Assembly: GCF_014641735.1 (NCBI RefSeq)
Contig: NZ_BMIH01000004.1
Span: 124,001-188,000 of the forward strand
Reading direction: 5' to 3'
From: Sphingomonas metalli
GTDB taxonomy: Bacteria; Pseudomonadota; Alphaproteobacteria; Sphingomonadales; Sphingomonadaceae
Length of the DNA: 64,000 nucleotides
Shown in pieces: positions 51,906 through 60,112 of the stretch. The notes beneath the pieces were generated by a model. That model searched no databases, was not told the DNA's origin, and worked only from the letters and a program-made list of their open reading frames with translations. Position 1 is the stretch's first letter, and each line of letters begins with the position of its first letter. The position numbers and the translations under genes were made by a program.

Positions 51906-52226
51906 TCAACTCGCCGCGATCGTTTCGGCGACGAGTCGTTGCGCACCCGCGACGATCAGTTCGATCACCCACAGGTCGGGATCGCGCGCGCGGCGCCGCT
52001 GCCAATAGCCGGTCACGTCGTCGCGCGGGGTCGACTCGATCAGCGCCGGCGCGCCGTCGGGGCCGAGCCCGCGCTCGAACAGCCGCTCGCGGCCGTCCTC
52101 GACGACCAGCGCCAGGATGCCGCCCGCCTGGGCATCGCCCTTCGCCAGCACCATGCCCGATCCGCCCGCATCGTTCGCCCGGCGCAGCATCGCGCCGACC
52201 AGCAGGCCGCTTGGCAGCCGGTCCAT
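51906..52226 (-). CDS. DUF1491 family protein
   Basis: The 106-residue protein begins MDRLPSGLLVGAMLRRANDAGG and contains SGMVLAKGDAQAGGILALVVEDG and PRDDVTGYWQRRRARDPDLWVIELIV, the conserved DUF1491 pattern seen across alphaproteobacteria next to ptsN. It has no signal or membrane segment. Function is unknown. Its ATG directly follows the thioesterase stop with no spacer, so translation is coupled. Confidence 0.85.
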   Translation of the reverse strand: MDRLPSGLLVGAMLRRANDAGGSGMVLAKGDAQAGGILALVVEDGRERLFERGLGPDGAPALIESTPRDDVTGYWQRRRARDPDLWVIELIVAGAQRLVAETIAAS

Positions 52227-52691
52227 TCAGCCCGCCGCATAGCCGGGCAGGCCGGCCAGCGCGATGCGCGAGCGCATGAAGGTGCCGGTGCCCCGCGCCA
52301 CCTCCTCGCCCTCGGCATCGATCAGCCGCGCCTCGCCGACGAACACCCGCCGCCGGCCGGAGATCCAGCGCCCCTCCGCCACCACCGGCCCGGGCCCCAG
52401 CGGCTTGGTGAGCAGCAGGTTGAAGGCGGTGGTCAGCAGGAAACGGTCGCTGACCAGGCTGTTGCACGCATAGAAGGCGGCATCGTCCAGCATCTTGAAA
52501 TAGCTGGTGCCGTGGGCCGCGCCCGCGGCGTGGAAATGCCGCTCGTCGAGGGTGAAGCCGATCCGCGCCACCCCCTCGGCCACGATCGTCAGCGTCGATT
52601 CGAAGAAGCGGTTGATCGGCGCGGCGGCATAGAGCCCCTCGAGCGCGCGGAAATGCGCCGCCTGCCCGGCCAGTCCCGCCTCAGGCGGCAT
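52227..52691 (-). CDS. PaaI/hotdog-fold thioesterase
   Basis: The 154-residue protein begins MPPEAGLAGQAAHFRALEGL and has the hotdog fold with SYFKMLDDAAFYACNSLV as the central helix and AEGRWISGRRRVFVGEARLID as strands. The family Asp sits in KMLDDAAFY. Such enzymes hydrolyse acyl- or aryl-CoA. Its ATG overlaps the ptsN-like gene end by 11 bp. Substrate is unknown. Confidence 0.82.
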   Translation of the reverse strand: MPPEAGLAGQAAHFRALEGLYAAAPINRFFESTLTIVAEGVARIGFTLDERHFHAAGAAHGTSYFKMLDDAAFYACNSLVSDRFLLTTAFNLLLTKPLGPGPVVAEGRWISGRRRVFVGEARLIDAEGEEVARGTGTFMRSRIALAGLPGYAAG

Positions 52692-53148
52692 GCCGGGTTT
52701 CGGCGGTGGTGAACAGCGCATAGAGCGCATCGCGCGAGCCCGCGCCGCGCAGCTTGGCGAGGAACGCCTGGTCGCGCATCCGCCGCGACACCCGCGCCAG
52801 CGCCTTGAGATGGACCGAGCCCGCGCGTTCGGGCGAGAGCAGCGCGAAGACGAGGTCGACCGGCAGGTCGTCGACCGCCTGGAACGCCATCGGCTGGGCG
52901 AGCCGGACGAAGACGCCGACCGGCGCCTCCAGCCCGGCGAGCTTGGCATGGGGAATCGCGACGCCGCCGCCGAAGCCGGTCGATCCGAGCTTCTCGCGCG
53001 CGCCGAGCCGCTCGGCGACCAGCGCGGGATCGAGCCCGGCGGACGTGGCGGCGATGGCGGCGACCTGCTGGAACAGCGCCTTCTTGCTGGCGACCGCGAG
53101 CCCGGCGAGGACCGCCTCGGGGCGCAGCAGGTCGCTGAAATCGGTCAT
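52681..53148 (-). CDS. ptsN: Nitrogen-type PTS EIIA protein
   Basis: The 155-residue protein has the EIIA-Ntr core: LGSTGFGGGVAIPHAKLAGLEAP contains the phospho-accepting His, followed by FVRLAQPMAFQAVDDLPVDLVFALLSPE and HLKALARVSRRMRDQAFLAKL. It takes phosphate from the PtsO/PtsP relay and regulates potassium, nitrogen and carbon responses. It follows hpf in the order common near rpoN in proteobacteria. Confidence 0.93.
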   Translation of the reverse strand: MTDFSDLLRPEAVLAGLAVASKKALFQQVAAIAATSAGLDPALVAERLGAREKLGSTGFGGGVAIPHAKLAGLEAPVGVFVRLAQPMAFQAVDDLPVDLVFALLSPERAGSVHLKALARVSRRMRDQAFLAKLRGAGSRDALYALFTTAETRHAA

Positions 53149-53475
53149 TGCGAGACTCTGAATGAAACGCCCCTCGCGCGGCCCTTAGAAGCGGGCGGCG
53201 GGGGTGGCAAGCGCGGGCGGCCTATCAGGGGTCGGGGATGACGCAGGCGACTGCGCACAGGGCGAAATGTTCGATGGGTCCACCACCTATCGTCGTGCCC
53301 AGCAAACGAGCCTGCAAAGCCAATGTCATCCCAGCGAAGGCTGGGATCTCCCGGTTATGGCGCGCGGCAAAAGCCGAATAAGGCCCCAGCCCTCGCTGGG
53401 GCGACGGTTCCGGCCGCGTGGAACAGCCCCTCGGGGATAGGGAGGGGAGGCCAACGGCCCCCCTCCCGCGAAACA
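53149..53475. other. 327-bp intergenic region with one family B palindrome
   Basis: No gene is supported. It holds the family B element (53323-53405) and the probable ptsN promoter near its gene. The remainder is GC-rich without clear signals. Confidence 0.6.
53323..53405. repeat. Dispersed palindromic repeat, family B
   Basis: GTCATCCCAGCGAAGGCTGG and CCAGCCCTCGCTGGGGCGAC form the two ends, with a GCGCGGCAAAAGCCG centre. Confidence 0.75.
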
Positions 53476-54075
53476 TTACCCCGCCTGGCCGGCGCTCACC
53501 CGCTGCGGCTCGACCCAGCCGATCGTGCCGTCGCCGCGGCGATAGACCATGTTGTAGGCGCCCGTGCCCGAATTGCGGAACAGCAGCGCGGCGGTGTTGC
53601 GCAGGTCGAGCATCATCACCGCGTCGCTGACGCTGGCGTCGGGCACGTCGACCCGCGTCTCGGCGATAATGAGGGGCGCGTCGCCCGCCTCGTCCTCGTC
53701 CACCTGCTCGGCGAACAGCGTGTAGCCGGCATTGTCGTAGCCGGTCGCCTCGGCCAGCTCGATCGCGGCCCCGGCGTTGCGGTCCTTCAGCCGGCGCATG
53801 TAGCGGCGCAGCTGCTTCTCGATCTTCTCGGCCGCGCCGTCGAAGGCGGGATGGGCGTCATGCGCCTCATGCCGGCCCTTGAGCACCAGGCCCTTCATCA
53901 CGTGCATCACGACGTCGCACTTGAACCCGACATCGTGCGGGCCCTTGCCGAACGTGATCTCAGCCGAGATGGCGCGGCTGAAATACTTGTCCGCGATACC
54001 CTGGAGCCGGTCCTGCACATGGGTCTTGAGCGCATCGCCCGTCTCGACCTGATGACCTGATACCCGGATATCCAT
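53476..54075 (-). CDS. hpf: Long-form ribosome hibernation promoting factor
   Basis: The 199-residue protein starts MDIRVSGHQVETGDALKTHV, the ribosome-binding domain with KGPHDVGFKCDVVMHVMKGL and GRHEAHDAHPAFDGAAEKIEKQLRRYMRRLKDR helices. A linker (residues about 105-140) leads to the C-terminal dimerisation domain MLDLRNTAALLFRNSGTGAYNMVYRRGDGTIGW. The long form brings two 70S ribosomes together in starvation. It precedes ptsN, as is common. Confidence 0.94.
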   Translation of the reverse strand: MDIRVSGHQVETGDALKTHVQDRLQGIADKYFSRAISAEITFGKGPHDVGFKCDVVMHVMKGLVLKGRHEAHDAHPAFDGAAEKIEKQLRRYMRRLKDRNAGAAIELAEATGYDNAGYTLFAEQVDEDEAGDAPLIIAETRVDVPDASVSDAVMMLDLRNTAALLFRNSGTGAYNMVYRRGDGTIGWVEPQRVSAGQAG

Positions 54076-54126
54076 CGTCTTCTCCTTCCATCCCGACGGT
54101 CCTGTTGGCTCCGTCCGGTCGCGGCG

Positions 54127-54822
54127 TCATCCGGACGCCCCGGCCCCCCAGATCGGATCACTGATCCCCTTCATGAACGCCGCATGCGCGGCAAGTTCTC
54201 CCTCGGGGACGGTGAAAACCCGCGGTGCGCGCTGCCGGCGCGGCGTTTCGGCGACGATCGGGCCCGTATCGGCGACGACCAGCGTGTCGGCCAGCCCCAG
54301 CCCGATCTGCCGCCCGCCGAGCAGCTCGACATAGACCTGCGACAACAGCTGCGCGTCGAGCAGCGCGCCGTGATGGACGCGGTGCGAGCGATCGATGCCG
54401 AAGCGGGTGCACAGCGCGTCGAGCGTATGCTTCGCGCCCGGATGGCGGGTGCGCGCGATCTGCAGCGTGTCGACCATCCGCGTCCTGTGGCAGATCGGCG
54501 GAAAGCCCAGCGCGCCCAGCTCGCCGTTGAGGAAGCCGAAGTCGAATCCGGCATTGTGCGCGACCAGCGGCGCATCGCCGAGGAAATCGAGCAGCTCCGC
54601 CACCCCTTCGGCAAAGACCGGGAATTTGGAGAGGAAGGCGGTCGACAGGCCGTGCACCCGCTCCGCCTCGGCCGGCATGTCGCGCTCGGGGCAATAATAG
54701 GCGTGGAAGATGCGGCCCGTCTCGACCCGGTTGACCAGCTCGACGCAGCCGATCTCGACCAGCCGGTCGCCCTCGTTGAACTTGAAGCCGGTGGTCTCGG
54801 TGTCGAACACGATCTCGCGCAT
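54127..54822 (-). CDS. dnaQ: DNA polymerase III epsilon subunit
   Basis: The 231-residue proofreading exonuclease has the DEDDh residues: MREIVFDTETTGFKFNEGDR with the first Asp-x-Glu, VAHNAGFDFGFLNGEL with the next Asp, and HRVHHGALLDAQLLSQVYVEL with the His and last Asp. It corrects errors of the replicative polymerase. It lies 10 bp from coaE in the leftward block. Confidence 0.95.
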   Translation of the reverse strand: MREIVFDTETTGFKFNEGDRLVEIGCVELVNRVETGRIFHAYYCPERDMPAEAERVHGLSTAFLSKFPVFAEGVAELLDFLGDAPLVAHNAGFDFGFLNGELGALGFPPICHRTRMVDTLQIARTRHPGAKHTLDALCTRFGIDRSHRVHHGALLDAQLLSQVYVELLGGRQIGLGLADTLVVADTGPIVAETPRRQRAPRVFTVPEGELAAHAAFMKGISDPIWGAGASG

Positions 54823-54832
54823 AGGCGCGACG

Positions 54833-55429
54833 TTATCGGCCTCCGCCCGCCCCCATGCAAGCGATCACCGCGCGCACCGCCGCGCGCGTGTCGGCGAGCG
54901 GGACGTCGGTCGCGATGACATGATCGGCGCGGGCGCGCTTTTCGGCATCGGGCAGCTGGCGGGCGAGGATCGCGGCGAACTTCGCCTCGGTCATCCCCGG
55001 CCGCGCCAGCACGCGGGCGCGCTGCACCGCGGGGGCGGCGGAGACGACCGCGATCCGGTCCACCCCCCCTTCCCCGCCCGTCTCGAACAGCAGCGGGATG
55101 TCGAGCAGGACGAGCGGCGCGTGCCGATGCGCGGCGAGGAAGGCGGCGCGGGCGGCGAAGACGGCGGGATGCACGATCCGCTCCAGCCGCGTCATGGCGT
55201 CATCATCGGCCAGCACCGCCCGGCCGAGCGCGGCGCGATCCACGCCGCCCGGCCCGGTCGTGCCCGGAAAGGCCGTCTCGATCGCCGGCACCAGCGCGCC
55301 GCCCGGCCCCTGCAACCGGTGCACCTCCGCATCGGCGTCGAACACCGGCACGCCGTCCGCCGCGAACATCGCCGCGACGGTCGACTTGCCCATGCCGATC
55401 GATCCGGTGAGGCCAAGGCGGATCGTCAT
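54833..55429 (-). CDS. coaE: Dephospho-CoA kinase
   Basis: The 198-residue kinase has the P-loop LGLTGSIGMGKSTVAAMFA, DADAEVHRL, the DIPLLFETGGEGGVDRIAVV segment and RPGMTEAKFAAILARQLPDAEKRARAD. It makes the last step of CoA synthesis in the cytosol. Its start overlaps aroE by 4 bp (ATGA). The order aroE-coaE-dnaQ is conserved in alphaproteobacteria next to the origin. Confidence 0.95.
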   Translation of the reverse strand: MTIRLGLTGSIGMGKSTVAAMFAADGVPVFDADAEVHRLQGPGGALVPAIETAFPGTTGPGGVDRAALGRAVLADDDAMTRLERIVHPAVFAARAAFLAAHRHAPLVLLDIPLLFETGGEGGVDRIAVVSAAPAVQRARVLARPGMTEAKFAAILARQLPDAEKRARADHVIATDVPLADTRAAVRAVIACMGAGGGR

Positions 55430-56238
55430 GCCGTCAGCAGCGCGCGCAGGGCGTCGTCGCGGTCGCGCGGCGGCTCGGCGCCGAACAGGATGGCGAAGGC
55501 GACCGCCGCCTGCCCCACCAGCATCTCCAGCCCGTCGACCGTGTCGAGGTCGCGCGCCCGCGCCGCGGCGAGCAGATCGGTCTCGAGCGGCGCATAGACC
55601 GCGTCATAGACCACGGCGTCCTCGGGCAGCGCCGACAGGTCGAGGCTCAGCGGCGGCTGGCCGGTCATGCCGAGGCTCGAGGCGTTGACGAGCAGCGCCG
55701 CGGGCGGCGCGGCCGGGCCGAGCGGCAGCGCCTGCCCCTTCAGCCCGAAGGCGGCGAGCAGCCCCGCGGCCTTCAGCACGTTGCGGTTCATCACCGTCAC
55801 CGGCCCCGCGCCGACCCGGGCCAGCGCCCACAGGATCGCCCGCGCCGCCCCGCCCGCGCCGATCACCGTCACCGGCTTGCCGGCGAGGTCGAGCCCCGCG
55901 ATCGGCGTCCAGAAGCCCGCGGCATCGGTATTGGTCCCCGCGAGCGTGCCATCCTCCTGCCGGAACACGGTATTGATCGCCCCGATCGTCCCGCGCACGT
56001 CGCCCGGATCGGCGACATGGTCGAGCGCGGCGACCTTGTGGGGCACGGTGACGTTGCACCCCCGCCACGCCGGATCGGCCGCCCGCGCGGCGAAATAGCC
56101 GGCCAGGTCGGCGGCGGGGACGTGCAGGGCGCGATAGTCAACGTCCAGCCCCAGCTGCTCGGCCCAGAACCGGTGGATGAGGGGCGACTTGGACTGGGCG
56201 ATGGGATCGCCGATCACCTCGGCATAGGGGCGGGTCAT
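55426..56238 (-). CDS. aroE: Shikimate dehydrogenase
   Basis: The 270-residue enzyme reduces dehydroshikimate in aromatic amino-acid synthesis. The N-terminal substrate site is IAQSKSPLIHRFWAEQLG and NVTVPHKVAALDHV (catalytic Lys and later Asp in GTNTDAAGFW). NADP binding is VIGAGGAARAILWALARVG. The end is FAILFGAEPPRDRDDALRALL. It is coupled to coaE. Confidence 0.94.
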   Translation of the reverse strand: MTRPYAEVIGDPIAQSKSPLIHRFWAEQLGLDVDYRALHVPAADLAGYFAARAADPAWRGCNVTVPHKVAALDHVADPGDVRGTIGAINTVFRQEDGTLAGTNTDAAGFWTPIAGLDLAGKPVTVIGAGGAARAILWALARVGAGPVTVMNRNVLKAAGLLAAFGLKGQALPLGPAAPPAALLVNASSLGMTGQPPLSLDLSALPEDAVVYDAVYAPLETDLLAAARARDLDTVDGLEMLVGQAAVAFAILFGAEPPRDRDDALRALLTA

Positions 56239-56300
56239 GAGGCGGCCTTATAACATCGCCGCCGCGTCGTAACCCCATCGGGCGGCGAACCCCCCCATCC

Positions 56301-56396
56301 GTCATTCCCGCGAAGGCGGGAATCCAGACGCGCGGAAGCCTGCCGCATTCCGCGCAACCGTCAGAGGTTCTGGATTCCCGCCTTCGCGGGAATGAC
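56301..56396. repeat. Dispersed palindromic repeat, family C (copy 1)
   Basis: GTCATTCCCGCGAAGGCGGG opens and CCCGCCTTCGCGGGAATGAC closes it. Its interior is similar to copy 2 at 62058-62153 only when copy 2 is read on the other strand, so the two copies are inverted with respect to each other. Confidence 0.8.
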
Positions 56397-56682
56397 GAAG
56401 GAAGAGGTCCGACTCTCTCTCTCTCCCGTTTCTCCGGCGAAAGCCGGGGGCCTATGAACGCGAAGCCCGCATAAGGCTCGCAACGTCACCCTTGCCGAAC
56501 CACCCGAAAAGCCTCGTGCAGAGGCGCAGAGAGCGCAGAGGCACCACCCCGGCCGAAGGATCGCGCGACGCCCCCTCGCCCGCCACCTCCGCGCCTCCGC
56601 GCCTCCGCGCGAACCCCTTCTTCCTTCCCGGTCCCACCCTCACACACCTCCGTGAAGATCGCGACGGTGGCATCTTCCGATC

Positions 56683-56776
56683 GTCATCCCGGACCTGTTC
56701 CGGGATCCACGGTACCGCACATTCGACGGCGTGTACGTTTGTGGCGCGGTGGATGCCGGAACACGTCCGGCATGAC
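56683..56776. repeat. Dispersed palindromic repeat, family P3 (copy 3)
   Basis: GTCATCCCGGACCTGTTCCGG pairs with CCGGAACACGTCCGGCATGAC over about 94 bp. It sits 15 bp after the maf stop and could act in its transcript end. Confidence 0.75.
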
Positions 56777-56791
56777 GGGGAGATATCCCCC

Positions 56792-57397
56792 CTACCCCGC
56801 CATTACCCCCCGCTCGCGCAGATAGCCCAGCACCGGCAGCAGCGGCATGCCGAGGATGGTGAAGTGGCTCCCCTCCACCCGCGAGAAGAGCTGCACCCCC
56901 CGCCCCTCGATCCGGAAGCAGCCGACGCAGCCCGCGATCGCCGGCCATTCCGCATCCAGATAGGACTCGACGAACCCCGGCGACAGCGGCCGCACGAACA
57001 GCCTCGCGCGTTCGACATGGCGCCAGACGGGCGTGCCGTTCTCGGCGATCACCGCCGCGCTCCACAGCTCGTGCGTCCCGCCCGACATCCGCGCCAGATG
57101 CGCGGCCGCCGCCTCGCGGCTTTCGGGCTTGTCGAGCCGGCTGCCGTCCGCCAGCGCGACCAGCGAGTCCGAGCCGAGCACCAGCGCCCCCGTCACCTGC
57201 CGCGCGATCTTCAGCGCCTTCAGCTCCGCCAGCGCATCGGCGAGGTCGCGGGGGGACAGGTCGGCGAGCGCGGCCTTGGCCGCCTCCTCGTCCACCCGCG
57301 CCGCCACCGCGGCGAAGGGCACGCCCGCCGCCTCGAGCATCGCCCTGCGCGAGGCGCTCTGCGAGGCGAGGATCAGGTCCGGTATCCGGTTCGACAT
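56792..57397 (-). CDS. maf: Maf family nucleoside triphosphate pyrophosphatase
   Basis: The 201-residue protein has LILASQSASRRAMLEAAGVPF, the typical Maf nucleotide site, ALVLGSDSLVALADGS, a GTHELWSAAVIAE block, and FRIEGRGVQLFSRVEGSHFTILGMPL at the C-terminus. Maf proteins hydrolyse modified or non-canonical NTPs and act as division inhibitors. ATG 57397 is chosen; upstream frame is low complexity. It is 13 bp from the ppsR-like gene. Confidence 0.92.
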   Translation of the reverse strand: MSNRIPDLILASQSASRRAMLEAAGVPFAAVAARVDEEAAKAALADLSPRDLADALAELKALKIARQVTGALVLGSDSLVALADGSRLDKPESREAAAAHLARMSGGTHELWSAAVIAENGTPVWRHVERARLFVRPLSPGFVESYLDAEWPAIAGCVGCFRIEGRGVQLFSRVEGSHFTILGMPLLPVLGYLRERGVMAG

Positions 57398-57410
57398 GCG
57401 CGTCAGCCCC

Positions 57411-58232
57411 CTATTTGCCGCCGCGGCGCTGCTGGAAGAGCGAGACCACCGCCGCCGCCGTCTCCTCGATCGAGCGGCGGGTGACATCGATCACCGGCCA
57501 TCCCTGATCGGCGAACATGCGCCGGGCGAAGGCGATCTCGCGCTGCACCGCCTCTTCCTCGACATAGGGCGTGTCGGGCTGCTGGTTGAGCGACAGCAGG
57601 CGGTTGCGGCGGACCTGGATCAGCCGGTCGGCGCTGGTCGTCAGCCCCACCACCAGCGGCCGGCGCAGCGCGAACAGCGCGCGCGGCGGCGGGCTTTCCA
57701 CCACGATCGGGATGTTGGCGGTCTTGTAGCCGCGATTGGCGAGATAGATGGAGGTCGGCGTCTTGGACGAGCGCGACACGCCCGCGAGCAGGATGTCCGC
57801 CTCCTCCCATTCCTCCCAGGCGATGCCGTCGTCGTGCGCGATCGTCCACTGGATCGCATCGACCCGCGCGAAATAGGCCGCGTCGAGCGCGTGCTGGCGG
57901 CCCGGCCGCGCCTTGGCCTGCTGCCCCAGCATCGCCGACAGCGCGTCGCTGACCGGATCGAGCGGCGCCACCGCGGGCAGGCCGAGCGTGCTGCACCGCG
58001 TCTCCAGGATGCGCCGCGTCGCCGGATTGACCAGCGTGTAGACGACCAGCCCGGGATTCTGCGCGATCTCCTGCAGGATGCGCTCCAGATGCGCCTCGGT
58101 GCGGACCATCGGCCAGAAATGGCGCACCGTCTCGACATCGTCGAACTGGGCGAGCGCGGCCTTGGCGATATTCTCCAGCGTCTCGCCGGTCGAGTCCGAC
58201 AGGAGGTGGAGGTGCAGCCGCGTCAGGGTCAT
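57411..58232 (-). CDS. Pyruvate, phosphate dikinase/PEP synthase regulatory protein (DUF299)
   Basis: The 273-residue bifunctional Ser/Thr kinase and phosphorylase has LHLLSDSTGETLENIAKAAL at the N-terminus and the P-loop LLAGVSRSSKTPTSIYLANRG, then RLIQVRRNRLLSLN and ADQGWPVIDVTRRSIEETAA. It switches PEP synthase or PPDK off and on by phosphorylation. Start ATG 58232 borders the putative origin, so its promoter lies inside the origin region. In Caulobacter and relatives the origin is next to hemE, facing this gene. Confidence 0.92.
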   Translation of the reverse strand: MTLTRLHLHLLSDSTGETLENIAKAALAQFDDVETVRHFWPMVRTEAHLERILQEIAQNPGLVVYTLVNPATRRILETRCSTLGLPAVAPLDPVSDALSAMLGQQAKARPGRQHALDAAYFARVDAIQWTIAHDDGIAWEEWEEADILLAGVSRSSKTPTSIYLANRGYKTANIPIVVESPPPRALFALRRPLVVGLTTSADRLIQVRRNRLLSLNQQPDTPYVEEEAVQREIAFARRMFADQGWPVIDVTRRSIEETAAAVVSLFQQRRGGK

Positions 58233-58539
58233 TTTCAGGCACCTTTGGCGGTTCTGTGGATAAGCCGGTGGACCGACGCTAGCGCAACCCGGCGGCCCCG
58301 CCAACCGGTGGACAAGCGCCGGTCCATCCACAGCCCGATCCACAGGCGGGCCGATCGTCCACAGCCTGTGGATAACGGGGACGAAGGGGGCGAATCGCGC
58401 CGGTTTCCGCGGGCTCCGGCGGGTCAAGCTGTTGGCATTTCCGGCACCGGCGAATAAGCCACGTCACCCACCTGCCAACCCCATCATCATCTCTCTTTTC
58501 AATCTTCTTATATAGAGGAAGAAGGCGCTGACCGACGTT
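58233..58539. other. Putative chromosomal replication origin (oriC)
   Basis: The 307-bp gap between the divergent ppsR-like gene and hemE has two perfect DnaA boxes (TGTGGATAA, 58255-58263 and 58367-58375) and four related 9-mers with 7 of 9 matches (58307-58315, 58324-58332, 58336-58344, 58355-58363), all within 121 bp. An AT-rich tract (about 58480-58515, with CTTCTTATATAGAGG) follows at the hemE side and could be the unwinding element. Gene direction switches here: leftward from 51 to 58.2 kb, rightward from 58.5 to 63.1 kb. The hemE-linked origin is known from Caulobacter. Origin function is inferred. Confidence 0.8.
58255..58375. promoter_or_regulatory. DnaA box cluster
   Basis: The six 9-mers described for the origin lie here; the outer two are exact matches to the consensus (TTATCCACA on the other strand), the inner four have the CCACA or GTGGA core. 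Three inner boxes are in the direct orientation, opposite to the outer pair. Confidence 0.75.
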
Positions 58540-59556
58540 GTGAACAAACCGCTGCTGGCGGCGCTGCGGGGCGAGCGGCAGGCTGGGCTGCCGGTCTGGC
58601 TGATGCGCCAGGCGGGGCGCTACCTTCCCGAATATCGCGCGCTGCGGGCGGAGAAGGGGGGCTTTCTCGCGCTCGCCACCGATCCCGCCGCCGCGGCCGA
58701 AGTGACGCTCCAGCCGATCCGCCGCTTCGGCTTCGACGGCGCCATCCTCTTCTCGGACATCCTGATGGTGCCCTGGGCGCTGGGGCAGGACCTGAGCTTC
58801 GGGGCAGGGGAGGGACCGCGCCTGTCGCCGCCGCTGGTCGACCATGCGCTGGCGGCGCTGGAGAGGGCCCCACAGCGGCTCGAGCCGGTCTACGAGACCG
58901 TGCGCCGCGTCGCCGCCGCCTTGCCCCCACAGACCACGTTTCTGGGCTTTGCCGGCAGTCCCTGGACGGTCGCGACCTATATGGTGGCGGGGCAGGGGTC
59001 GAAGGATCAGGGCGAGACCCGCCGCTACGCCTATCGCGACCCGGGCGCGTTCGCCGCGATCGTCGAGACGATCGTGGCGATGACGATCGACTATCTGGTC
59101 GCGCAGGCCGATGCGGGGGTGGAGGCGGTGCAGCTGTTCGACAGCTGGGCCGGATCGCTCTCGCCGGCGCAGTTCGAACGCTGGGTCATCGCCCCCAATG
59201 CCGCGATCGTCGCCGGGCTGCGGGCGCGGCGGCCGGACCTGACCATCATCGGCTTTCCCAAGGGGGCCGGGGGCAAGCTCCCCGCCTATGCCCGCGAGAC
59301 GGGGGTGGACGCGATCGGGCTGGACGAGACGGTTGACCCGGTCTGGGCGCATGGCGCGCTGCCGGCGGACATGCCGGTGCAGGGCAATCTCGACCCGCTC
59401 GCGCTGATCGCCGGGGGCGCGGAACTCGACGCGGCGGTGGACCGTATCATCGCCGCGCTGGCCGACCGGCCGCACGTCTTCAACCTGGGCCACGGCATCC
59501 TGCCCGACACGCCGATCGCGCATGTCGAGCGGCTGCTCGACCGGTTGCGGGGATGA
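58540..59556 (+). CDS. hemE: Uroporphyrinogen decarboxylase
   Basis: The 338-residue haem enzyme has PVWLMRQAGRYLPEYRALRA, the GFDGAILFSDILMVPWALGQ block with the catalytic Asp, GFAGSPWTVATYMVAGQGS, VQLFDSWAGSLSP and FNLGHGILPDTPIAHVERL. It decarboxylates uroporphyrinogen III to coproporphyrinogen III. The GTG start at 58540 follows AAGAAGG by 13 bp. In Caulobacter its promoter overlaps the origin, as it may here. Confidence 0.95.
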   Translation: MNKPLLAALRGERQAGLPVWLMRQAGRYLPEYRALRAEKGGFLALATDPAAAAEVTLQPIRRFGFDGAILFSDILMVPWALGQDLSFGAGEGPRLSPPLVDHALAALERAPQRLEPVYETVRRVAAALPPQTTFLGFAGSPWTVATYMVAGQGSKDQGETRRYAYRDPGAFAAIVETIVAMTIDYLVAQADAGVEAVQLFDSWAGSLSPAQFERWVIAPNAAIVAGLRARRPDLTIIGFPKGAGGKLPAYARETGVDAIGLDETVDPVWAHGALPADMPVQGNLDPLALIAGGAELDAAVDRIIAALADRPHVFNLGHGILPDTPIAHVERLLDRLRG

Positions 59557-59591
59557 CGGGCGAGGCCGGACGGCAGGGCCACCATTCACCC

Positions 59592-59616
59592 GTTCGCCCT
59601 GAGCCTGTCGAAGGGC
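59592..59616. repeat. Dispersed repeat, family D (copy 2)
   Basis: GTTCGCCCTGAGCCTGTCG with AAGGGC resembles the copies at 36333 and 63079. It lies in the hemE-hemJ gap. Confidence 0.6.
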
Positions 59617-59659
59617 ATGGGGGCGAGCGACCGATGTTGATGATGCAGGGGACCGAAAC

Positions 59660-60112
59660 ATGATCGAGCTTCTCGGCGCCGCCTATCTGTGGATCGTCGC
59701 GGCGCATGTGATCTTCGTGATCTTCTGGATGGCGGGGCTGTTCATGCTGCCCCGCTACCTCGTCTACCATCAGGAAGCGCTCGCCGCCGGCCGCAGCGAG
59801 GAGGCGGCGCTGTGGGTGGAGCGGGAGGGCAAGATCCGCCACATCATCCTCACCCCGGCGATGATCGTCGTCTGGGTGCTGGGCCTCACGCTGGCGACGG
59901 TGGGGCAGCATTGGGGGGCAGGGTGGCTCCATGCCAAGCTGCTGCTGGTCCTGGTGCTGTCGGGCTATCATGGCTGGGCGGTCGGCTATGCCAGGAAGCT
60001 CGCCCGCGGCGCGCCGTCGCTGACCGGGCGGCAGCTGCGCATGCTCAACGAGGTGCCGGCGCTCGCCGCGGCGCTGATCGTGATCCTGGTGTTCGTGAAG
60101 CCGCTGGGGTGA
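59660..60112 (+). CDS. hemJ: HemJ-type protoporphyrinogen oxidase
   Basis: The 150-residue membrane protein has four hydrophobic helices (YLWIVAAHVIFVIFWMAGLF, HIILTPAMIVVWVLGLTLA, LHAKLLLVLVLSGYHGWAVG, NEVPALAAALIVILVFVKP), a conserved His in the first and RYLVYHQEA after it, all typical of HemJ (UPF0093). It oxidises protoporphyrinogen IX in the inner membrane. It follows hemE by 103 bp, so the two haem genes form a unit. Confidence 0.92.
   Translation: MIELLGAAYLWIVAAHVIFVIFWMAGLFMLPRYLVYHQEALAAGRSEEAALWVEREGKIRHIILTPAMIVVWVLGLTLATVGQHWGAGWLHAKLLLVLVLSGYHGWAVGYARKLARGAPSLTGRQLRMLNEVPALAAALIVILVFVKPLG

Larger units (their letters stand above)
56239..56791. other. 553-bp intergenic region between maf and aroE
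   Basis: No gene is supported. It holds a family C palindrome (56301-56396), family E stretches (about 56519-56550 and 56585-56620) and a P3 palindrome (56683-56776). The aroE promoter should lie near 56250-56300. Confidence 0.75.
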
